NCBI RefSeq assembly: GCF_014529535.1
Contig: NW_023503493.1
Coordinates: 13,486,001 to 13,550,000, forward strand
DNA from: Bradysia coprophila
Lineage: Eukaryota; Arthropoda; Insecta; Diptera; Sciaridae
Direction of reading: 5' to 3'
Length of the DNA stretch: 64,000 bases
The notes beneath the pieces were generated by a model. The model was not told the origin of the DNA, made no database searches, and worked only from the letters and a program-made list of their open reading frames with translations. Positions 44,782-56,966 of this stretch are shown in pieces. The number at the start of each line of letters is the position of its first letter. Positions within the stretch are counted from its first letter, which is position 1. The position numbers and the translations under genes were made by a program.

Positions 44782-47413
44782 ACGGTATTTTTTTTGGCAT
44801 ATCTTTTAGCATATCTCTTAAAAAAAAATTTTGGGTTCCAAAAATTATTTTTGTTTCCAAAAAAAAGTTTTGTAAGTATATAAAGAATTTTGGTTTTCAA
44901 AAAAAAGTTTTGATTAAGTATATAAGGAGTTTGGTTGAAGAAAAAGTAACTAAAAAATACTTGTTTTTTCTACATATGAGAAAATATGGTAATAATTGAT
45001 TGCAAAGAGAAATTTAGAAATGAAAACTAAAAGAAAATTGAGAAAAGATAAAAGTGAATAAATGAAAGGGAATATTTTTAAGGGAAAGGATTGGGCTGAG
45101 TTTCTTTTTAAATATTGCTCTCTTGATCTGTTGTTTTCTACATTATTACCTATGACTGCGCAAAAACTATAAGTTTGTGGATGATAATGTTATTGAAACT
45201 AATCAATGGATGTAATATTTTTTGTTTTTTTTTGTTTTTTTTGTAAAATTGATTTCTAAAATTGAAAAGGAAATAATTTCCGTATAACAAGTAAAAGAAA
45301 ATTGAGAATGCAGATAAAAGTGATTAGATGCAAGAAAAAAATCATTTTCAGTTGAACCATCGAACTTTTATTGTCCAATTTGTTTTTATGTATATTTGCC
45401 GTCTATAATTTGGTTTTGTAAATTTAATTTTTATGAAAAACAAATTACACAGGCTAATTATTGGACGAGGCGAGAAAAAAAATTAACTCCTAAGTTACCG
45501 ACACCGTTCCGGCGCCCGGCTCGCATTGCGGCCATCCGCTTCGCTCCGGGGCAATGGGCCGGATCGCTCGGCGTGTTAAAACACTTTTTATGTGCAATAA
45601 AAATTGGTATTCATTTCGTAAAAAGACGAACTAAACTCCTTTACGTTTTCGTAAAAGGATGAATTAAATAGGAACCAACAAAACGGCTTGAGTTGAACTT
45701 TCGAACTTCTAGATAGATAATCTTCAAATTGCAAATTTATAAAAAAAATTCCATGATTTCACTTTACTCTCTCAATCTGTTGTTTTCTGATTTTGATTTG
45801 AAGTTGTAGTTGTACCTTCGAACTTTTATTGGAAAAAATCGCCAGTGGAGCACAGTGAAATATAACCACGAATACTTTTTGGGAAAAGTTGCTTTTTGGA
45901 GAGTGCAAATATATTCTCTTCACGATACGATACGATACGATGTGTTGTCAACCTCGGCTTCGCCTCGGATTGACAATCGTCACATCTATTGCGCAAAATT
46001 TCCATTTAGGCACATGTTAGCAAAATAGCTATTATCTGCATTCTCAATTTTCTTTTACTTTTTATACGGAAAATATTTCCTTTTCAATTTTAGAAATTAA
46101 TTTAGTTCTCTTTATTTAAATATGCGAAAAAAAAGGCTGCTCACAATGATGCAGCCCGTAAAAAAACGATCTTTTCAAAAATCAAAGGTTACAAAACATA
46201 AAAATCATCTACTCTATCCGTTCCCAAAGTCCCCAAAATACACGCAGCGTTGCCTCTTTGTATCGCAATTGAAATTTTCTGCAATAAATAATCCATTGAT
46301 CGCGGTTCCCCTGAAGTGGCCTTTATAATTTTTCCTAATTTCTCAATGAATTTCTTTGTTTCAGGTCCCATACAGCCTAAAGTCTCGAAAGCTAGAGGAG
46401 TAAACAAATAATTTTCTTTTAAACGCTTATAATGATTGTGTTTAAATCTTTCTGCGTTGTCCGCAATCGACCGCTGTTTCTTGCTAGATTCATTAATGTA
46501 TGAAGGCGCCAATGTATCTCTTATGGTTACATCCCAAATAAGAGATTTACCATGACTCCATGGAATCAGGGTCATTCCATCAGGTCTTTTACCATCATCT
46601 CTAGACATACCTGGCGGTTGTAACATGGTTGGAAATCCTGCTGAAGAAAATGCATGAGAAAAAACTTTGTTGACTTCATCATGCGCAGCAATTTTTTTAA
46701 TTTTCATTTTGCATGATAAGCCGTGTAAGCCATCCTTTTGAACCATTCCACCACAAACACACTTATGTTCCTCGCATAAACCAGAACCTAAACGAAGACC
46801 AACAGCAATTCTAGCAGAGTTGTTATCCAATAGCAAACCCAATTGGCTCGATGGAACTACTTGCAACCACTTTGAAGATTCTTTGGTTGATGATGCAAGT
46901 AGTCTTGCACGAGCAACAGGTTCGCTGGAGTCAAACATCTCATCGAATTTACTCTTAATCATCGGCAGATCCCAATTCTTTTGCTTCTTCTTCTTATCGT
47001 CACCTTCTGGAACAAAATCTCGAGGTCAATTTTACACAAAAAAAAAAAAAAAAAAAAAAAAAAATATTACATCCAACCACCGATCCATTGCTCAGACCAA
47101 TCCTTTCCCTTAAAAATATTCCCTTTCATTTATTCACTTTTATCTATTTTCTCAATTTTCTTTTAGTTTTCATTTCTAAATTTCTCTTTGCAATCAATTA
47201 TTACCATATTTTCTCATATGTAGAAAAAACAAGTATTTTTTAGTTACTTTTTCTTCAACCAAACTCCTTATATACTTAATTAAAACTTTTTTTTTGAAAA
47301 CCAAAATTCTTTATATACTTACAAAACTTTTTTTTGGAAACAAAAATAATTTTTGGAAACAAAATTTTTTTTTTGAAAAGATATGCTAAAAGATATGCCA
47401 AAAAAAATACCGT
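44782..47413. mobile_element. 2.6-kb DNA element with about 330-bp terminal inverted repeats and 9-bp target duplication (Mutator-like)
   Basis: The ends ACGGTATTTTTTTTGGCATA (44782) and its complement (ending 47413) are flanked by a perfect 9-bp duplication ATAAAGAAT (44773-44781 and 47414-47422). The inverted arms stay alignable for about 320-330 bp, to about 45105 and 47085. A second, inner inverted pair (45255-45330 and 46028-46105) shares TTCCGTATAA and AAAATTGAGAATGCAGATAA. Long arms with a 9-bp target site fit the Mutator/MULE superfamily; no MULE transposase is seen. The body carries one substantial frame (46189-47025, minus), a GC-rich island at 45508-45577 and a run of about 27 A at 47038-47064. 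Confidence 0.75.
46189..47025 (-). CDS. Retroelement-type C-terminal domain (nuclease-like), inside the long-TIR element
   Basis: The frame is open from about 47025 (first ATG at 46962, 257 aa). It carries the blocks KNWDLPMIKSKFDEMF, VGLRLGSGLCEEHKCVCGG, DGLHGLSCK, KRPDGMTLIPW, LIWDVTIRDTLAPSY, KFIEKLG and IAIQRGNAACILGTLG. I recognise this order as the region following reverse transcriptase in a group of animal non-LTR-type retroelement ORFs; that is memory, not a search. CxCGG with HGLSC suggests a zinc knuckle, and RPDG...WDVT resembles the PD-(D/E)xK core of restriction-like endonucleases. No reverse transcriptase remains upstream, so it is either a fragment captured by the DNA element or a domain the element itself uses. 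Confidence 0.6.
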   Translation of the reverse strand, partial: PRDFVPEGDDKKKKQKNWDLPMIKSKFDEMFDSSEPVARARLLASSTKESSKWLQVVPSSQLGLLLDNNSARIAVGLRLGSGLCEEHKCVCGGMVQKDGLHGLSCKMKIKKIAAHDEVNKVFSHAFSSAGFPTMLQPPGMSRDDGKRPDGMTLIPWSHGKSLIWDVTIRDTLAPSYINESSKKQRSIADNAERFKHNHYKRLKENYLFTPLAFETLGCMGPETKKFIEKLGKIIKATSGEPRSMDYLLQKISIAIQRGNAACILGTLGTDRVDDFYVL

Positions 47414-47422
47414 ATAAAGAAT

Positions 47423-49768
47423 TCAATCCTTCAGAAACGTATATATATCATGTTTTCACCATAAAATCTTTTACTTCTTTATCTTCAAGTATCACGTAGT
47501 GTTTGCTATCAAATCTATTACTTCTCCAGTTTTACAGTACTTTTCACTAATGTGGCCTAGCTTGGCTATGTTCATATAGTATAATTTCGATAGCAGATGA
47601 CTGTCCGTTTGTGAAGGGTTAATTGAATTAAACAAGAGAAAAACTTGGATTATGTCGCCTTCACGTCGCTATATGTAGCTAGAATCCCAACAAAATCTCT
47701 ACGAGAAAAGTGTGACGCAGTCTTTGTAGATAATTTCTAAAATTAATGATATCGCTGGAGTTGACGCTTTCAGCTTCGTTACGCAAAAATTAAATTTACT
47801 CCCAATTAGTTCAAACAAGCTGGCTTAGTTTTCCTCATCATCTGCCAAATAATTTTTAACAGAAAAAAATTTGACTGAAAACAACGAAAATTTTAACAAA
47901 ATAATCTGCGTCGCATGTGGCAGATAAATTTTCTTGTATGTAAACATGTGCCACTTTGCGACGCAGATTCAGAAAATTCAACGAAATTCGAAAATTTGAT
48001 GAAAATCGAAAATTTGGTGAAAATCAGTCACCAAATTTTTCCAGCTGCCCAACATATCCCGAAAGTGACAAAATTTTTCTAATTGCCCACCATGTATTCC
48101 AAATTCCAACCAAAATAATCAAAAACTTTGAATTTTGAAATTTCGATCAAATTACAACCAACTTCACAACAATCATCACAACACTATCAACACAAAATGG
48201 CTGAACATTTTTATATGAGTGAAATTGTTCCGAAAATTAATTAATTAATTCTTGAGTTCTAATGGCCTGACTAAGGTTTCTGCAAAGTTTCATGGAGATT
48301 GGCTGCGGATTTTCCGAGATCGACCATCGATAGATAGATAACCATATAGATAGATAGATAGAAACATACAGAGTAAGTTGAAAGATTTTGATTGTTTGGA
48401 GAATGCCATTTTTAATGTATTTGTACTGAAAATGACTACTTGGAAAACGCAATATCTCCGGTTCCCGAGCACTTTGGTAGGCGTGTGATAGCTCATTTTC
48501 TTTGTATTTCAAGTGAGAATTTTTTTAAAAAATAACTTGGTTATGACGTTGGACATTTTGGTGAAAGTAGAATTCTCGTCTATAGTTGCCGTGTCTCAAA
48601 AAAAAAAAGTTCTTTTTTTGGAAGTTAGACTGCGTCAAGTCCTCTGCTATCGCTCTGGACATGATTAAGATTTATTTTTCCTGTACAAAGTTGACTAAAT
48701 TTTTACATTCCACATTCCATACTGGAGACGCAGCGAAACAGCCATGCAACACCTCATTATGGTACGTTGTATTGTTGTTCTTGTTTTACACGAACAAAAT
48801 AAATTAGCTCATCCTGATACTGTATGTAGTTCACGGGAGTATTAATATAATTTTGAAACGATGGAAAATTCGATTCAATTAAGAAACTTGGTTCATGTGT
48901 CTTTGTCAAAAGAAATTGCATCCTAATTTTGATAGGAACGTCTTACAACAAACTTTAAATGAATTTGTTTCTCATTTACGACGGAACTAAAATATGTGGA
49001 GAACGATGTCACGGCGACATTCTCACCGAAAAGCTCGATATGTTCGATATATCATTGCCGATTCAGAAATTTCTTGCTAAAAATCGTCTAGCCTAATCGG
49101 AGACAGATCCATTCAAATCATTCATAATATTAGCAAATGTTAATTCCATTGATATTGACAAACTGTTGAAAGCAACGTTAAAAGCTGTAAGCGTCATATA
49201 ACTGAACACATGATGTGCGTATATGATGTTTATACTCGCGTGTGTGTATGACAGAGAATCAACAGTTTCGTCTAGCACACCTACCTATATTTGGAGTAAT
49301 ATTCCTCATTTTTCTAGTAATAATCAGCACTGTAAACCCACACATTCTATTTGTTCTGCATTTGAACTGATCTAACTATCATCGTGGAACTATAAATTGG
49401 AATGGAATCGAAGAAAAAATCCACACAATAAAATGTAGATAAAGGGAATTACATTTTGTAGAGGAAAACAACAACAACAAAAAAAACAAGTCATAGATAA
49501 CAAAACAGAAATCAGTGATATGCACGATATGTCAACGTTGATTGTGCTATTATATTATTGCAGCAGAATTTCATTCAAAAAAGTAATTCAAATGGATTGC
49601 AAATGGAAGATATCTAACAAATAAATGTGTACTCCAATTTAGATAACAGCAGGGATTTTATATTGAATTTACTGTAGAAAGGCTGCATTCATAAACATCG
49701 CTAAAAGAACCGAGAATGTCAAACAAAATCTCAAAACTTCCTGATTTTTTTTTGAAAACTCCACCTTA
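47423..49768. other. Gene-poor spacer
   Basis: No gene recognised. A small hairpin at 47904-47968 pairs ATCTGCGTCGCATGTGGCA with its complement, and 47980-48125 is low-complexity AAAATTTG-rich sequence. The AGATAGATAGATAG run near 48333-48361 is a short microsatellite. Confidence 0.45.
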
Positions 49769-50675
49769 CTAGGCCCCACCTGTTGGGTGGGTCAGATCCG
49801 TTGACTGTTTGTCTGAGCTTCTCAATAGTATTTTTATTGGCAATGATTTATTGATTTATTTCAATGAAATGTAATTTTGTATGTTGATTGCCACAAAAAC
49901 GCATTTAGAAGAAGAACTACTAGAACGGCCTAATAAATCTCTCATTAATGATTTAATTCTGTTTAGTTTCACTGAAAATCTTCGAAACTATGTATATAAA
50001 ATGCCCCGGTAAAAAATGACGTATGTTTTCAATAACATTTAAACTCGTGTCACACTCGTTAATTTTTGTTCTATTTATTCGGTTTTGTTTACAAGGCAAA
50101 GTCACATAACAAGAAAAATACTATTGAAATAGATACATTCTGTTAGCAACATCAGCTTGTTCGTTAGACCAACATAATCTATCTTAGAACCTAACCTCAG
50201 GAATTAATTCCATTCTCCACCAAACATTTTGTTTTTAAATCGGTTGAGAATTACTCCAGTTGTCGTGTTAACAAAAAACAGAAAAGGCTTCTTCGAGAAC
50301 TACTACCAGATGGTTGAACCGATACCACCCATTTTCGAACTTGACCTGAGGATTTCACTACTTCGTCGAATAAAAAAAAGTTTTTGAAAATCCAGTTATC
50401 GTGTAAAAGAGCAGAATGGGATTCTTTCGAGAACTACCACCAGATGGTTGCACCGATACCACCCATTTTCGAACTTGACCTGAGGATTACTGCGTCGAAT
50501 AAAAAAAAGTTTTTGAAAATCGGTTGAGATTTACTCAAGTTATCGTGTTAACAAAGGGCACAAAATTTTAACATTTAACGTTTTTTCATCACATTTCCAT
50601 ACATTTTTAATCATAGTGAACGTGTTACGTACGGTGTATTCGTTTTCGTAAAACCCATGACTTACAGTTAAGGGA
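49769..50675 (-). mobile_element. Helentron/HINE-like element, copy 2
   Basis: The left border has the same CTAGGCCCCACC...GGTGGG stem as copy 1 (CTAG at 49769-49772, host A before it). The right border carries CCATGACTTACAGTTAAGGGA, parallel to copy 1. The middle repeats GAATTACTCCAGTT, ACCAGATGGTTGMACCGATA and TTCGAACTTGACCTGAGGAT in tandem at about 50230-50560. No coding capacity. Confidence 0.65.
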
Positions 50676-50758
50676 ATTAATACTTATTTTTAAGCTTACA
50701 TCGCTGATTTTTTTTATTTTTCTCAAAAGATATAGTTCAATCTAATATGTCAAAATAT

Positions 50759-50891
50759 TATTTTTCTGTATACGTGAGAGTGTATTGGTGAGGTATGATA
50801 TGAATCGGTCGAGCGGGAAAGTAAACGGTCGAGCGGGAAAGTAACGGTTGGGAAGGAAAGCACCAACACACTCTCACTATTACAGAAAAAT
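50759..50891. mobile_element. Foldback MITE with ATTTTTCTGTA ends
   Basis: ATTTTTCTGTATACGTGAGA is mirrored by TCTCACTATTACAGAAAAAT. Inside, CGGTCGAGCGGGAAAGTAA is repeated twice in tandem. Confidence 0.6.
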
Positions 50892-50893
50892 AT

Positions 50894-50989
50894 CTTTCAA
50901 AATACCCCAATACACACGCGGTGTGTATTTCACTCGGGCTTCGCCCTCGTATCCATACACACCTTGTGTGTATTGGGGTATGTTGAAAT
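50894..50989. repeat. Hairpin with TCGGGCTTCGCCC loop
   Basis: TTTCAAAATACCCCAATACA is mirrored by TGTATTGGGGTATGTTGAAA around a loop containing CTCGGGCTTCGCCCTCG. Similar CTTCGCCTCGG loops sit in hairpins near 37375 and 45955. Confidence 0.6.
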
Positions 50990-50995
50990 ATACTA

Positions 50996-51331
50996 TTTCG
51001 TACCAAGCCAGGAAATGACGATTTTTTCAGCGCTATTTCGCTTCGATCGTAAGGAAAACTTAGGACGTTCGCTGAAAAAATCGTCATTTCCTGTCGAGAT
51101 ACGAACAACGTTCTGTGCATCGGACAACTGAAATAGACAAAACACATCAATATACTTGAAAACATACACACCATTCACCATATTAAATTTGATCAATCGT
51201 ATAGTCATAGAAAAATTCATGTAATTCTTTTCCCGCACTGTAAATCGTATATAGTTCGGGAAAAACTGACATTTCTTAATGAAAAATCATGGCAAAATAG
51301 GTCGTATTTCAGTTATCGGATGCTCAAACGT
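50996..51331. mobile_element. Composite foldback repeat, copy 2
   Basis: Matches 26583-26945 in order and sequence: first hairpin CGTACCAAGCCAGGAAATGA / TCATTTCCTGTCGAGATACG, second hairpin ends GCATCGGACAACTGAAATA / TATTTCAGTTATCGGATGC. The first loop differs more than the second. Confidence 0.7.
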
Positions 51332-51406
51332 TTTTGTCGAATGCAGAGAGATGCTGATATTACGACTGAGTCGATTCGACGGATAGAGGGAATAATAGGT
51401 TTCTTC

Positions 51407-51615
51407 ACAGCTCTGCTACTAGCATGAACATAAGAAATATTTGGAGGCTAATGCTATCTTAATAGGCCTTGCATTTCTTCCATAAAGACAGGAATCATGA
51501 TTTGTTAGTGTGAATAAAAGCGCACAACACATACACTCGTACACGCATACATCTTTGAAATTTGGAGGCTAATTTGACGTTAGTATAATGAGTGCTCGAG
51601 CTAGTAGCAGTGCTA
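51407..51615. mobile_element. Foldback MITE, AGCAGTGCT family, second copy
   Basis: ACAGCTCTGCTACTAGCATG at the left and CTCGAGCTAGTAGCAGTGCT at the right form the inverted ends, related to 3571-3722. TTTGGAGGCTAA occurs directly repeated near each end. Confidence 0.55.
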
Positions 51616-53600
51616 TGGTTTCTATTCTTCCAAGGCCGTTCAAAATGTCAATCGTCATCCACAGAGAAGCCAATACAACCTCACTTTGAAGTTTTAACCG
51701 TTTTAAGGAACAAATTTGTTTAAGTTGCGGTTATGTTTGCTTCTGTGGATGACGGTCGGTTGTTTTCGGGCTGTAAAAATTCGTTTTTACCGTACGATGG
51801 AAGAAACCTATACGTCGAATGATTTTGAATTTAATCGAGAGAAAATGTATTGAATTCTCTCTGAAAAAACCAGCTGTCATTCGACACATTCCCATTCGTT
51901 ATATTAGCATCTCTCTGGTCGAATGTGATCGATTTTTTTTATTATTGATTGAAAATCTTTCACTTCACTTGACAAAACGCGGTCAAAAATTGAATCAAAG
52001 ATGCAAACCTGACCTACTTTACTTTAGTATAGGAAGTGTGTTCCTTCACAAAGATGACTCTCAACAGGCAGTTATACAGTTTAGCTTACATTTAGGCGAG
52101 ACATCAGCTATGCGCCTTATTTTTCTGTTTGTGGTCGTTCAAGGCTGTTGTATCTTTTATTGCCTCATTGCCCCAGGAAATACGTCATTACTTCATTTAT
52201 ATAAGCGGTAAAATGTATTTTGCTTTAAGGATTTAGCCTTCGGTTCGAGTTGCAAACGCCACACTGGCTAAATAAAAAGTTCTAAACAAGGACACGTAAT
52301 CTACCACATTTCCTTTGTTTTGACAGGATTATTACACATTTCTGCCGCTTTTGCTTTGAAAAATTGCTTTGCAAATTTGATGCTTTCGTTTCGTGGAGAA
52401 AAACGGGATTAATCATATTCACCGTATTCACCTCTGGGAGAAAGTAGTAAATTCCATTTTCTTCCCTCGGTAAACAAACTATTAATTACGAGGTTATTCA
52501 ATTTTTATCATCTTATGGAAAAATTAGGAAAGTGGATCAGAATAGACCATTTGGCTTTGACCTACTTTTCCACGAATTTCGCAAAAAAATCCACCTTTTT
52601 TTTGAACAACAATCGTTATGTGTCGTATAATATACGATAAACAAAAAACTGAATTTGGCAAGGTATAGAGCAAACAAAGAAATTTATTTCTCATTCGTAA
52701 ATGTTTATTGAATTTAAATTTGATCATTTAAGGTAAGTCACGTCAAGTCACTAATTAAATTGAAGTTTAAAAAGTTCCGTTGAAAAGGTTATCGAAAATT
52801 AAAACTGTAGGAAGAGAAAAACCTTCAGTGGGTGATGGTAGTTCAACATTAATCAATTACATGTGCGAAGACGTTTTGCTGCTTTATCCTAAGTGGGAGG
52901 GCTCAATTAGGTAAAATGTTAAATTACATATCTTTGCTAAGTTAACTAATGAGTGGATGTGCGTTCCGTCACACATTCAATTGTCGACCTCGTTACACAA
53001 GGAAAACCAATGCCAAAGAAAGCTTTTCATTAAGTGCTGTATAGCAGAGTGTCGAAAAAACCTCAAAATCCAGTTCGGTAATTAACTCCACTGTAATTCA
53101 TCGGCCAGATCAAATACAGACAGCGTCATTTCACGCGTCAAAACTATAATTTGATTATATTAGCTAATTTAATGAAGCACTTTTGGGCATACAATTATAT
53201 CGCTTGTTCGGCGAAAATTAAAATACGAATTTACACTCAGTTTTATTGCAAACATATGATCGCTTGCGGTGTTTAATTATACGATTATTTATTTAAGAGG
53301 ATGTGCGGGGGGTGGGCCCGCTATATTTCCCACATTTATACAAATAATATTAATTATAATACAGTTTGTCTCCGAATGTACATCGTCCGTATATTTGTGT
53401 GCGTAAATATATTGCGATGTGTGACACACAGAAATGATAAAAAAGCTTACTCAATTAAAACGACCGAACATATGGTTAAATAATTCACTTTCCATGTACA
53501 AAGTACTTTAATTTGTAACATTGAGAATTATGTTATAAAATGGAGATAATTAACCGACGTGTGTTCGAATCTATATCCACCAAAAAAATATCATTTCCAT
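51616..53600. other. Spacer with a TTGTTCC-family relic and no clear gene
   Basis: 51630-51810 is a diverged copy of the TTGTTCC foldback family. A 130-codon plus-strand frame at 51819-52211 has two hydrophobic stretches but no recognisable motif, signal or splice context, and I do not call it a gene. Confidence 0.4.
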
Positions 53601-53680
53601 TGTTGTTGCATTCATTTCGGACTTGTATTCGACTGTCTGTTAGTATACTCAGTGTATAACCCAGATATTATAGTAATTTT

Positions 53681-53939
53681 ATGGTTATTCATGAATCAAT
53701 AATGAGTAACATAGTCAAAATATTGAGTATAGTGTTTACGATATGTTTTCTTTTTATGACATTATTAGAGTCGAATCGAGGTGCAAATCAGGTGATTGTA
53801 TTTAATGGGAATGGATATTGCCCATGACTCTCAATACTCACGTTTAATTCAGAAAATGAATCTAATTAGACATCCGAAAAATGAATATCTCCTACCTTTC
53901 TCTGTTTTTTGGTTGAAACTGTTGAAACAAAGAAATTGA
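53681..53939 (+). CDS. Candidate small secreted peptide, unrecognised
   Basis: Two possible exons (53681-53791 and 53853-53939) with a 61-bp GT-AG intron encode 65 aa, or 58 aa from the in-frame ATG at 53702. Residues after that ATG (MSNIVKILSIVFTICFLFMT) form a good signal peptide. The mature part is short and basic (LIRHPKNEYLLPFSVFWLKLLKQRN) without cysteine or a dibasic site. The split signal exon and intron length resemble the other small secreted genes here, and CTCAGTGT at 53648 could be an initiator. There is no homology I know of, so this stays a weak prediction. Confidence 0.3.
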
Positions 53940-55686
53940 CAGGATTTTCGTCATTTCTGCGCTACGCTCGCCAAATTTCCTAAAATCAACCATCCAAGAA
54001 ACATACGTAAATAACTATTTGAATGTCTCGTGTGTGTTTGGCATTAACTAGTCCTTTCAGAAACTTCTTCATGTTTCGAATCAATACTCTATCTAGCAAA
54101 CAAACTGCTTTTATTTAGGTGGCGAAAGTGTCAAGTAGCCCTTGGAATTTATATGTAAATTACAGCGTGAGCAGAATAGTGTTTGTAGAATACAAAGAAA
54201 TAGGGTGTGAATTTGACACAGAGAGCTGAGAGTTTGTTTGCTAGAGAGAGTATTGTTCGAATGAATAGTCGCAATTTGACAATTTTCCAACAGCACGGAT
54301 TGACGTTAGCATAACTTACTACATAATGCTTATTGGCGGAATGGTGTTTTGTCGTAACACTCTTTGGTCCTTTTGTACACTAGTCAGTAAAAAACTTGTT
54401 TTTCGTGTGAGCTTTACGAAAATTTTCTTTTTGAATTCGCCTCGTGTTTCGTTAACTTTACATTGCTATGTAAATCAAGAGGTAGATTATGAACCTCTAC
54501 TTTTCGGCAGCGCCGCCATTTCCGTTTGATATCGTATATGATACTGTGGCCCCACGGTCCGATTAATCAATACACTTATTGTTCATTTCATTTCATTTAC
54601 GAAGGCGGGTGAAGAAAACTAATTTTGACAAATAGCCACCTCTCGAGTATAACTCTATGTTAAACACACTCTTTAGAGATTGTGTGAAAAGTTAACTTAA
54701 AAAAAAATTGAATCAAGTTGACATTTCCAAGGTTCTGAAAGAACATGTTAAGACACTTTCGAGTTTGTGTTCCACTGCGTTCGTGATCAACTTCAGTTTA
54801 ATCGGATATTTTATTTTGGTATAAGAAAAATTGCAAGCGAAACAATAGAACTTCAGAGATATAGACATTAAAATGCACACTCAATTTTTCGCTCAATAAA
54901 TAAATAATACAAAAATCTAACTGATGAAAAATGATGTGATATCATAAAAAAATACATCGAAAGGATGATTACATTTCCCGGTAAATTTCATTTCCAATAA
55001 AAACAAACTTTCGATAGTTTTATTTATTTATCACAAATTGAATTCATCAATTTCATGGATTTTCTCACACTCTCCCTTTAAAATATGTTTCGTTTATGCA
55101 TGCAGAGTTGGTTAAAATTGATGTTAGAGCTTTTTTTATGAAAACACCAGTGGAGTATCCACGGCATTGCTTACATCATGTAAACGTTGCGATAGTAAAC
55201 TGCTTTAACCTGGCCATAATGACAAAATTTTTAAATGGTTTTTCCTCAAAAATATTCTCGTGCGTCGAAATAGTTTTTTCTTTACCGAGGGAAGAAATTC
55301 CAATAAGAGCGAATGCTTCCTTCCAAGCGGTGAACACAATGTTTTTCATGCGTGCACAAAGTGACAGTTCCAATGAGAAATTCTATTTTCTACCCATGGA
55401 AGAGAAAGTGCTGCACTTTTCTCATTAGAAATGTCCAATAAGAGCGAATGAATACATTTTTGCGTCAAAATTAAATTTTCCTCAAAAAAAAAAACATTTT
55501 CATCTTGTGCCTCACAATCCTCACAATCCCAGTGATGAAGGTGAATCCGCTGACAGTGGAATGACCCATATTAGATTCGCTCAGAAGTAAAATTACAAGG
55601 GATTTTCACTCACTCGTTTTTCGTCGCATCCGAAATTTGAAACGTTCGGATTTTGACGCATTCGGGATTTCCTACCCAGAACTGAT

Positions 55687-55788
55687 TACACACACAGAAT
55701 TTTGAAAACCGCCACAAGCAAAATTCACAAAAAATCAGTAAACTACAAAATAGAAAATGTGTCGGTTTTCAAAATTCTATGTGTGTAC
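55687..55788. repeat. Inverted repeat, ACACACAGAATTTTGAAAACC
   Basis: ACACACAGAATTTTGAAAACC is mirrored by GGTTTTCAAAATTCTATGTGTGT, about 100 bp overall; likely a miniature element. Confidence 0.55.
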
Positions 55789-55913
55789 AACGAAAACATA
55801 TCACTCAGGAAAATGTGATCTCATGTTAAACTTGGAGGGTAAAAGACGCCTTTCCACTGTATGTAATTATTTTATTCCATTTAATTTTTGTGTTTTTAAA
55901 TAACAATAGTATA

Positions 55914-56026
55914 TTACTTCCGAGGTTCCAAGTTGTGTATTTGATTAGTGGGGTGTTACAAACCGACCCGAAGGGGAGGGCTGTATTCCCCACTTGTCAA
56001 ATAACAACTTGGAACCTCGTAAGTAC
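55914..56026. mobile_element. Foldback MITE, CGAGGTTCCAAGTTG ends
   Basis: TTACTTCCGAGGTTCCAAGT is mirrored by ACTTGGAACCTCGTAAGTA, with inner TTAGTGGGG / CCCCACTTG. About 113 bp. Confidence 0.65.
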
Positions 56027-56427
56027 AATGCTTTACGTGATTAGGCAATGTAAATGAAAATGAAACATGCCGTAACACGTAAAAGTCTTTAGTGGATTTT
56101 CAGTGCATTCAAAGTGATAATTTTCATTTAACATTGTTGTCTGTTCACAAATTGACTTTGATCACTTTTTATTACTCCAACTAAGATAATTTTAAATTGC
56201 AACTCGGACGGTTGATTTCGAATGTAGCTGCCTTGTCCTAAGACAAAAACAAAATCGTTCTGCGAAGGTTTTAAAAGAACAGGCTTTATGTTTTGGTCAC
56301 TTCTAAGTTGATCACGAACGCGGTGGCACACAAATTTTGACAATTTATTTTTCATACAACAAAATTTGTCTAAATTGTCAGAATGTATATGCCACCCTGT
56401 CTTAACCTGTTCCTTCATCGGAAAAAG

Positions 56428-56589
56428 CAAGGTTCTGAAAGAACAGGTTAAGACACTTGTGATTTGATCACAAATTTGGACAATTTAAACATGTTTTGTT
56501 AAACACACTCCTTACAGATTGTGTGAAATTGTCAAAATATATGTTTCACCGGCCTTCGTAAGTTTCTTAACATGTTCTTTCAGAACCTG
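56428..56589. mobile_element. MITE, CAAGGTTCTGAAAGAAC family, 8-bp target site
   Basis: The ends CAAGGTTCTGAAAGAACAGG and ATGTTCTTTCAGAACCTGA are flanked by GGAAAAAG on both sides (56420-56427 and 56590-56597), a perfect 8-bp duplication. The terminal motif is itself partly palindromic (TTCTGAAAGAA). Relatives are at about 37052, 37157, 54730, 57911 and 62721. The 8-bp target suggests hAT or a similar superfamily. Confidence 0.75.
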
Positions 56590-56966
56590 AGGAAAAAGTG
56601 ACAGCTGAACTGAAAATGTTTTAAGAAACTTCGCCACATAGGTCGCCACATCGTACTGTAAAAACGGCTTTTGACGAGCCAAAAACAAACGATGTCATTC
56701 ACAGCAATGAATGGACAAACCAGGCATGGCCGATTTGGTCAAAATAATATGAAAATGTGTGAGTAAGAATCCGTTTTTAAAATCTAAATCACTATGACCT
56801 CCGCGGTGATATTTGATAAGTTTAAATTCATTGCTCCACAGAGCCATAACCTATACGGTTTTGTGAACATATTATCAACAGTATTTTTTTGGTAATGTCG
56901 CTAAGGCAATTTGACATTTAAATAACCTTGGGACAAAACAGATGTTGCCTACATCTATGTAACTCT

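Larger units (their letters stand above)
53940..56427. other. Gene-poor spacer with foldback relics
   Basis: No gene recognised. It includes GGTTCTGAAAGAAC-family relics at 54590-54780 and 56264-56413 and two inverted repeats listed separately. Confidence 0.45.

Noticed and set aside
48333-48361. AGATAGATAGATAG run as a possible CRISPR or satellite
   Set aside because: A short microsatellite in eukaryotic DNA; no spacer structure.
51819-52211. 130-codon plus-strand frame with hydrophobic parts
   Set aside because: No motif, signal peptide, splice context or promoter that I can support; it follows directly on a repeat relic.
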